In this document: positions 58,641 through 64,000 of the stretch, in pieces
Numbering within the stretch: position 1 is the stretch's first letter
How the letters are laid out: each line of letters starts with the position of its first letter
Source: Treponema berlinense
Lineage (GTDB): Bacteria > Spirochaetota > Spirochaetia > Treponematales > Treponemataceae
Direction of reading: 5' to 3'
Assembly: GCF_900167025.1 (NCBI RefSeq)
Contig: NZ_FUXC01000006.1
Coordinates: 1-64,000 of the forward strand
DNA length: 64,000 bases
Position numbers and translations under genes: made by a program
Notes under the pieces: generated by a model
The model's input: only the letters and a program-made list of their open reading frames with translations
What the model was told of the DNA's origin: nothing
Databases searched by the model: none

Positions 58641-60131
58641 ATGGCAAAATCTTTGGTTTGTCTGTGCGTAACTGGAAAAACTTTGGCGGAAGATGTTGCA
58701 ATTGTTGAAAAATACAAAGAATTTATCGATGTTGTTGAACTTCGTGTAGATTTTCTTGAAGAGAACGAACGTCTCAAAATCCGCGAATTTCCGTCAATGA
58801 TAGACGTTCCGGCAATCCTTACAATTCGTCGCAAAATTGACGGTGGACAGTACATTGAAGGCGAGTCAACACGCACAATGCTTTTTGCGCGCGGTCTTGC
58901 TTTTGCTCAGGAAGATCCGAAGAAAAATTTTGCTTATGTTGATTTTGAAGAAGATTTTCATATTCCAAGTCTGGAAGATGCGGCTCAGGCTTTTGGAACG
59001 AGAATTATCCGCTCTTACCACAATATGAGTTCTCCGATTAAAAATATTGTTGAGAAATTTGATGAACTTCGTCAGAACTCTTATGAAATTCCAAAAATTG
59101 CTTTTATGCCACATCGCCTTTCTGACGTTACAAAAGTTTTTAGCGAAGCAGACAAATGGAAGAATACAGAGCAGATTATATGCGCAATGGGACCTCTTGG
59201 ACTTCCGACAAGAATTCTTTCAGAAAGATTGCATTCATATCTTACATACACAAGCCCGTCTGAACTTTTGGGCAATTTGCTTGAAATCGGACACACAGAT
59301 CCAATTACCCTCGAAAAAACATATCATTTTCATTCGATTAGCGAAAAAACAAAGATTTTTGGAATTACAGGTTATCCTCTAAAAATCACTTCCAGCCCGG
59401 AATTGCAAAATGGAATGTTTGAAAAGGCAAATTTAGATGCAGTATTTATTCCGTTCAAGTCGGAAACAATCGAAGACTCGCTGGATTTTGCAAAAACTCT
59501 TGATATCCAGGGATTTTCTGTGACAATTCCTCACAAAGAAACAGTTATCCCTTTAATAAGAAATATCGACGAAAAAGCGGAGTCAATCGGCGCCTGCAAT
59601 ACAGTTGTCCGCTATGGCGATGATTGGAAAGGTTATAACACCGATGCGCTTGGTTTTGAAAAAGCGCTTTTGGAATTTACCGGTACAAAAGATTTAAAAG
59701 GCAAAAAAGTTGCAATAATCGGTGCTGGCGGAGCAAGCAGGGCAATTGCTTATGTTATTAAGGAACTTGGAGCAAAGGCCTGCGTATTCAACCGCACTCT
59801 GGCAAAAGCCCGTTTAATTGCCGAAAAATACGGTTTTGACTATGCAACGCTCGGTCCGGAAAGCCTTGAAAAATTAAACAAATATTCTGACGTAATTGTT
59901 CAGACAACTTCAAAAGGCATGGGTAGCAACGACCCTTCAAACCCGGAAAACGACCCGATTTGGTTCTACGACTTTAACGGAGAAGAATACGTTTACGATG
60001 TAATCTATTCTCCGGAAGTAACTCCAGTTATGGCCCGTGCAGATGCTTCTGGCTGCAAAGTTTGCAATGGCGCCGGAATGCTGCTCTATCAGGGAATTGC
60101 ACAGTTTGAATTGTACAAACAGCTTGTATAA
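58641..60131 (+). CDS. aroDE: Bifunctional 3-dehydroquinate dehydratase/shikimate dehydrogenase
   Basis: This fused enzyme does steps 3 and 4 of the shikimate pathway. Residues ~1-225 are type I dehydroquinase: ELRVDFLEE, the Schiff-base Lys in PKIAFMPHRLSD and the His in IRSYHNM. Residues ~235-496 are AroE: GYPLKITSSPELQN, VTIPHKE (shikimate-binding Lys), IGACNTVV, the NADP-binding GAGGASRAIAY and NRTLAKA. Such D-E fusions are known in plants and chlamydiae. ATG at 58641 follows GGAGG. It starts 26 bases after the PASTA gene and ends at a bidirectional terminator. Confidence 0.94.
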   Translation: MAKSLVCLCVTGKTLAEDVAIVEKYKEFIDVVELRVDFLEENERLKIREFPSMIDVPAILTIRRKIDGGQYIEGESTRTMLFARGLAFAQEDPKKNFAYVDFEEDFHIPSLEDAAQAFGTRIIRSYHNMSSPIKNIVEKFDELRQNSYEIPKIAFMPHRLSDVTKVFSEADKWKNTEQIICAMGPLGLPTRILSERLHSYLTYTSPSELLGNLLEIGHTDPITLEKTYHFHSISEKTKIFGITGYPLKITSSPELQNGMFEKANLDAVFIPFKSETIEDSLDFAKTLDIQGFSVTIPHKETVIPLIRNIDEKAESIGACNTVVRYGDDWKGYNTDALGFEKALLEFTGTKDLKGKKVAIIGAGGASRAIAYVIKELGAKACVFNRTLAKARLIAEKYGFDYATLGPESLEKLNKYSDVIVQTTSKGMGSNDPSNPENDPIWFYDFNGEEYVYDVIYSPEVTPVMARADASGCKVCNGAGMLLYQGIAQFELYKQLV

Positions 60132-60133
60132 AC

Positions 60134-60169
60134 AAAAAAAGGCTTCACAAAATCGTGAAGCCTTTTTTT
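60134..60169. terminator. Bidirectional terminator between aroDE and era
   Basis: A perfect 15-bp stem AAAAAAAGGCTTCAC/GTGAAGCCTTTTTTT with a six-base loop has T-runs on both strands. It serves the convergent genes aroDE (plus) and era (minus). Confidence 0.92.
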
Positions 60170-60171
60170 GT

Positions 60172-61101
60172 CTATTTTAATAATTTATTCAGCCTTAAAT
60201 CGTTTTGCCGCCAATTTTTGTCTACTTTTACCTGCAAATCCAGATCAATTTTGTAGTCAAAAATTTTGCGCAGTTGTTTAATTGATTCAACGCGGATTGT
60301 CTTAATCATTTGAGCGCCTTTTCCGATTACAATGCCTTTCTGGCTTTCTTTTTCGACGCACAAAAACGCACGGCACCACATTTTTGTAGGCGAGCGCATT
60401 TCCATATCCGCAATCTGAACATAGACGCAGTGCGGAATTTCCTGATCAAGACGGTTAATTGCCTGTTCACGGATAACTTCCGCAATTCTAAAGTCAACTT
60501 CCTGATCAGTGTAAAATTCTTCCGGATAAAGATGAGGCGCAACCGGTGCAAGTTCATAAAGCGCGCGCAAGACGTCGTTGATTCCTTCATCGTTTTTTGC
60601 CGAAACATCGAAAATATTTTTTTCGGAAAGTTCAGGAAGCTGTTTTGACAGAAAAACTCTGGCAGCCGACGGATTAGAATCTTTTTCGTCAATCTTGTTC
60701 AAGGCGGTAACGGTCTTTTTTTCGTGTCCTTTTAAAAGTTCTGTAATCAGTTTTTCTTCATCGCCACAAGGACGCGTCGAATCCACGACATAAAGAATTG
60801 AATCCGCATTTGCAAGCTGGTCTGCAACAATATTGCGCATTTTAAGATTCATTTTTTTGTTTGATTCGTGATAGCCCGGAGTGTCCACAAAAACCAGCTG
60901 ACCGAGCGAAGTATTTACAATTCCACGGATTGCGTTTCTGGTTGTCTGAGGAATCGAGCTTACAATGCTTACCATTTCTCCGGAAGCCGTGTTCAAAAAT
61001 GTCGATTTTCCGGCAGAAGGCCGCCCGATAATCGTAACAAGAGCCGTTTTGTCGCCGACTGTGCTCTCTTTCTGTTCTGATTCAAGATTCATATTTTCCA
61101 T
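60172..61101 (-). CDS. era: GTPase Era
   Basis: Era is a GTPase needed for 16S rRNA maturation and 30S assembly. G1 is GRPSAGKST, with Ser-Ala where NVGKS is usual (a slight variant). G2/G3 are SIPQTTRNAIRG and DTPGYHES, and G4 is NKIDE. The C-terminal KH domain has IGKGAQMIKTIRVESIKQLRKIF. The 309-residue length is normal. The start (MENMNLES) is preceded by TATACT exactly six bases upstream and no ribosome site. Confidence 0.93.
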   Translation of the reverse strand: MENMNLESEQKESTVGDKTALVTIIGRPSAGKSTFLNTASGEMVSIVSSIPQTTRNAIRGIVNTSLGQLVFVDTPGYHESNKKMNLKMRNIVADQLANADSILYVVDSTRPCGDEEKLITELLKGHEKKTVTALNKIDEKDSNPSAARVFLSKQLPELSEKNIFDVSAKNDEGINDVLRALYELAPVAPHLYPEEFYTDQEVDFRIAEVIREQAINRLDQEIPHCVYVQIADMEMRSPTKMWCRAFLCVEKESQKGIVIGKGAQMIKTIRVESIKQLRKIFDYKIDLDLQVKVDKNWRQNDLRLNKLLK

Positions 61102-61107
61102 TTTTCA

Positions 61108-61113
61108 AGTATA
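61108..61113 (-). promoter_or_regulatory. -10 element of a leaderless promoter (era)
   Basis: TATACT on the minus strand ends six bases (TGAAAA) before the era ATG. A weak TTACAA lies ~16 bases further upstream. Confidence 0.45.
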
Positions 61114-61140
61114 ACATTTTTAAAAAAAATTGTAAGTTTT

Positions 61141-61249
61141 TGCAGGACGGCATTCACGCTCAAACCGGTGTTCCGGCGTTCCGCTTTTCGCTTCATTACA
61201 AAATGCCGTGCATTTTGCAACGCTTCGCGCGCCTCCACCCCGGCGTAAG
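61141..61249 (+). repeat. Mosaic hairpin repeat, family 1, copy E
   Basis: Blocks AAACCGG, GTTCCGCTTTTCGCTTCATT and AACGCTTCGCGC match the other copies. The hairpin at the variable position is CAAAATGC/GCATTTTG (61199-61206/61210-61217). It lies between divergent era and glgX. Confidence 0.7.
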
Positions 61250-61344
61250 AAAAAAATCTAAAACCAAAAATAAACTGTTTAATAAAACATTTATGAAAAA
61301 TTATTGGTTTGACTGTCCTTACTGTGTTAAAATATTCAATACTT

Positions 61345-63450
61345 ATGGATCGGTTAAAAGTCCTGCCAGGCAACCCTTGGGATTTGGGAGCGGTTTATAT
61401 TGGCAGTGGTGTAAATTTTTGTGTTTTCAGTCGTAATGCAAAGGCTGTTTATCTGGAACTTTTTAAAAAATCGGACGACAGTGTTCCTGCCTGTACTATA
61501 AAATTAGACCCTAAAATAAATCGCACCGGCGATTTGTGGCATATATTTATTGAAGGTTTAAAACCGGGAGCTCTTTATCTTTTTAGAGTTGACGGCCCTT
61601 TTGAGCCAAAAAATGGTCACAGATTCAACAAAGACATTTTTCTTTACGACCCTCGCGCAAAGGCTCTGACCGACGGTTCACTTTTTAAAAATTTAAATTC
61701 TCAAAAAGTCTGTCCTCTCGAAAAAATGCCAAAATGCGTAGTTGTCGATGAGCTTACTTATAATTGGGAAGAAGACAAGCCTCTAAAAACGCCTTTAAAC
61801 GAAAGCATTATTTACGAAATGCACTTAAGAGGCTTTACGGCTTCTCCTTCTTCTGAAGTAAAATTTCCAGGAACTTATCGCGGGGCAATCGAGAAAATTC
61901 CGTATTTAAAAAAACTTGGAATTACCGCGGTTGAACTCCTGCCTGTTCAGGAATTTGACGCATTTGAAAATATGAACATAAACCCAAAGACCGGCAAACG
62001 CCTTGTAAATTATTGGGGCTACAGCACGACGGCTTTTTTTGCGCCAAAAGCAGCATATTCTTCGGACAAAAGACCCGGAGCCTGCGTTGATGAATTTAAA
62101 GATATGGTAAAGGCTTTTCATAAAGCTGGAATCGAAGTCATTTTGGATATTGTGTTCAACCATACTGCCGAAGGCAACGAGCACGGAATTACATTTGGTT
62201 TTAGAGGATTCGACAATTCAATTTATTATCAGCTTGTAAGCACAAATAAAGAGTATTATGTAAATTTTTCTGGCTGCGGAAATGCCCTCAATTGCAATCA
62301 TCCTGTCGTTCAAGAATATATAATCAGCTGTTTGCGCTATTGGGTTCGGGTAATGCACGTAGACGGCTTCCGTTTTGACCTTGCAAGCGTTCTTTCCCGT
62401 GACGAAAATGGTTTTTTGACCTTGGAAGCGCCTCTTACAAGACGGATAAGCGAAGACCCTCTTTTGCGCGATGTAAAAATAATTGCAGAGCCTTGGGATT
62501 GCGGCGGCGCTTATCAGGTTGGTTCTTTTCCTGGCGGAAGATGGTGCGAATGGAACGACAAATTCCGTGACGGCATAAGGCGTTTTATCCGTGGAGACGA
62601 AAAACTTTCGACAGAAGCTGCAACGCGAATTTCAGGTTCGAGCGATTTGTATTCTTCAAGCGGAAGAAGACCGTATCATTCTATAAATTACATTGCAAGT
62701 CACGACGGTTTTACAATGAACGATCTGGTTTCGTACAATTACCGTCACAACGAGCAGAACGGCGAAGAAAACCGCGACGGCACCGACAACAATTTAAGTT
62801 ACAACAACGGCTTTGAAGGCCCGACGTTAAATCCAAAAATCGAAAAAAACAGAATTCGCCAGATAAAAAATTTTTTTGTTGCGCTGTTTTTGAGCCAGGG
62901 AACTCCAATGTTCGTTTGCGGAGACGAAGTTCAGCGCTCTCAAGACGGAAACAACAATCCGTACTGTCAGGACAACGAAATCTCCTGGTTTGACTGGAAC
63001 GACATAAAAAAGCACGGCGATTTGTTGAATTTTGTAAAAAATTTGATTGCATTGCGCCGAAATCACCGCGTGTTTATGCGTGATGATTTTTTTAAAGGTC
63101 AAAAAACTGCAACACAGACAAGTCCTGCCGATATAAACTGGTTCAATATTGAAGGTTTTACGCCAGATTGGGCAAAACTAGACAGGTTTTTGGCGTTCAG
63201 GCTTGGAGGCGGAATTACAGAACAGAATTCTAAACCGGACAACGATTTTTATGTTGCTTTTAATACCGACATTCACGACGGCACTGTGACTGTGCCACCG
63301 CCATCTGCCGGAAAAAAATGGTACAGGGTTCTTGATACTTCGATAGAAAATGAAGAATGTATTCTGCCGGAAGGAAAAGAAGAACTTTTAAGAAATCAGG
63401 AAAAATATGTTATTTTGTCAGGTTCTGCCGTTGTTTTAATCAGCAAATAG
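61345..63450 (+). CDS. glgX: Glycogen debranching enzyme (GlgX/isoamylase type)
   Basis: GlgX cuts alpha-1,6 branches of glycogen trimmed by phosphorylase. The 701-residue protein has an N-terminal CBM48-like domain (VLPGNPWDLGAVYIGSGVNFCVFS) and a GH13 barrel with the nucleophile Asp in VDGFRFDLASVL, the acid Glu in IIAEPWDCGG and the third Asp in YIASHDGFTMND. ATG at 61345 is chosen because MDRLKVLPGNP matches the family start; upstream codons are non-coding in style. TTGACT at 61309-61314 would place the transcription start close to the ATG, with no ribosome site. glgP follows on the same strand. Confidence 0.95.
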   Translation: MDRLKVLPGNPWDLGAVYIGSGVNFCVFSRNAKAVYLELFKKSDDSVPACTIKLDPKINRTGDLWHIFIEGLKPGALYLFRVDGPFEPKNGHRFNKDIFLYDPRAKALTDGSLFKNLNSQKVCPLEKMPKCVVVDELTYNWEEDKPLKTPLNESIIYEMHLRGFTASPSSEVKFPGTYRGAIEKIPYLKKLGITAVELLPVQEFDAFENMNINPKTGKRLVNYWGYSTTAFFAPKAAYSSDKRPGACVDEFKDMVKAFHKAGIEVILDIVFNHTAEGNEHGITFGFRGFDNSIYYQLVSTNKEYYVNFSGCGNALNCNHPVVQEYIISCLRYWVRVMHVDGFRFDLASVLSRDENGFLTLEAPLTRRISEDPLLRDVKIIAEPWDCGGAYQVGSFPGGRWCEWNDKFRDGIRRFIRGDEKLSTEAATRISGSSDLYSSSGRRPYHSINYIASHDGFTMNDLVSYNYRHNEQNGEENRDGTDNNLSYNNGFEGPTLNPKIEKNRIRQIKNFFVALFLSQGTPMFVCGDEVQRSQDGNNNPYCQDNEISWFDWNDIKKHGDLLNFVKNLIALRRNHRVFMRDDFFKGQKTATQTSPADINWFNIEGFTPDWAKLDRFLAFRLGGGITEQNSKPDNDFYVAFNTDIHDGTVTVPPPSAGKKWYRVLDTSIENEECILPEGKEELLRNQEKYVILSGSAVVLISK

Positions 63451-63486
63451 CAAAAAATTGTGATAAAATAATAATGCATGAATTTT

Positions 63487-63516
63487 TTGACAAAACGCGT
63501 GCACAAATTGTAGAAA
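63487..63516 (+). promoter_or_regulatory. Promoter of glgP
   Basis: A perfect TTGACA (63487-63492), an 18-base spacer and TAGAAA (63511-63516) lie ~50 bases before the glgP start. The leader has a GGAG ribosome site. Confidence 0.55.
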
Positions 63517-63566
63517 AAACAGTCAAAACATAAATTTGATTTTACAAAAAGGATGGAGAATAAAAA

Positions 63567-64000
63567 ATGAAGTTTAATGCGGAAAAGTTTCGCGAAAATC
63601 TTGCGGCCCGTTTGCGCCGTCAGTACGGAAAAGATATTTCTCAGGCAAATGAACATGATCTTTTTGATGCAGTGAGTGCCTCGGTTCAGGAATTGATTTT
63701 GCCTTCATGGATGGCAACTCGCCGCGAATACGAGAAAAAACCGGTAAAGCAGCTTTATTATCTTTCGGCAGAATTTTTGATGGGCCGCGCCTTGAGCAAC
63801 AATTTGATAAATCTTGGAATAAAAGATGAAGTTAAAAAAGTTCTCGACGAAATGAACATAAATTTTAACGTGATTGAAGATGAAGAGCCGGATGCTGGAC
63901 TTGGAAACGGCGGTCTTGGCCGTCTTGCCGCTTGTTTTTTGGATTCACTTGCAACGCTCGACTATCCTGGACACGGTTATGGAATTCGCTACGAATATGG
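63567..64000 (+). CDS. glgP: Glycogen/maltodextrin phosphorylase, N-terminal part
   Basis: The gene runs off the right edge; the first ~144 residues are visible. They show the phosphorylase N-terminus: KKPVKQLYYLSAEFLMGRALSNNLINLG and EEPDAGLGNGGLGRLAACFLDSLATLDYPGHGYGIRYEY, which holds the glucose- and phosphate-site glycine loop. The enzyme releases glucose 1-phosphate from glycogen. The pyridoxal-phosphate lysine is outside the window. It starts after GGATGGAG, 116 bases past glgX, and the two enzymes act in sequence on glycogen. Confidence 0.95.
   Translation, partial: MKFNAEKFRENLAARLRRQYGKDISQANEHDLFDAVSASVQELILPSWMATRREYEKKPVKQLYYLSAEFLMGRALSNNLINLGIKDEVKKVLDEMNINFNVIEDEEPDAGLGNGGLGRLAACFLDSLATLDYPGHGYGIRYEY

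Noticed and set aside
1-64000. CRISPR array, prophage, integrase with att sites, rRNA operon
   Set aside because: No regularly spaced direct repeats, phage structural genes, tyrosine integrase or rRNA sequence were seen.

Overview
The window reads as a chromosomal segment of a saccharolytic, host-associated spirochaete, most likely a Treponema. I infer this from the AT-rich, A/T-homopolymer-rich sequence, many short-signal lipoproteins, signal-peptide beta-barrel proteins, MtnN-LuxS, fused PyrK-PyrD and AroD-AroE enzymes, a sugar and pectin-ester gene set, and c-di-GMP proteins. I saw no rRNA, tRNA, CRISPR array, prophage or complete insertion sequence.

Layout. 1-2.2 kb holds the tail of an Rpn-type nuclease, a lipoprotein gene and a decayed paralogue. 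2.3-6.5 kb is a minus-strand run of two paralogous outer-membrane barrels and a lipoprotein, divergent from a serine recombinase. 7.5-11.4 kb has galM, galK and an overlapping MATE transporter. 11.6-16.5 kb is a binding-protein/permease/ATPase ABC operon whose ATPase has a large insertion. 16.7-22.9 kb has proA, a broken OPT peptide transporter, a PqqD-like/cysteine-rich pair and an M15 peptidase. 23-31 kb holds pyrF, fused pyrKD, an acyltransferase, an M3 peptidase, uppP, an esterase and a candidate small RNA. 31.2-36.9 kb is an apparent operon mtnN-luxS-DUF1538 membrane protein-tandem PII-like protein-diguanylate cyclase-birA. 37-43.7 kb has a spirochaete-type unknown, an EAL phosphodiesterase, pta and two more lipoprotein paralogues. 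44-47.7 kb is a hisA-hisIE fusion and a polar amino acid ABC transporter. 47.7-54.3 kb is a pectin-ester cassette (AraC-type regulator plus two rhamnogalacturonan-acetylesterase-like lipoproteins) bracketed by near-identical 145-bp direct repeats. 54.3-64 kb has hisD, def-fmt, a PASTA protein, aroDE, era, glgX and the start of glgP.

Two patterns cut across the window. (1) About ten GC-rich, hairpin-filled intergenic repeats have conserved flanks, but the palindromes in equivalent positions are completely different in sequence. (2) Seven genes lack a Shine-Dalgarno sequence and instead carry TANNNT exactly six bases before ATG, the expected signature of leaderless transcription; three more approximate it.

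How the parts work together: the galactose genes, glycogen genes, pta and the pectin-ester cassette fit fermentation of plant polysaccharides. LuxS/MtnN recycle S-adenosylhomocysteine and would make AI-2, in a transcript that also encodes a c-di-GMP synthase and a probable PII-controlled membrane transporter of unknown substrate. The strongest candidates for undescribed biology are that DUF1538/tandem-PII module, the swappable-hairpin repeats, the small RNA with an anti-Shine-Dalgarno loop, and the PqqD/cysteine-rich pair. All calls come from reading the sequence and family knowledge; no searches were run.
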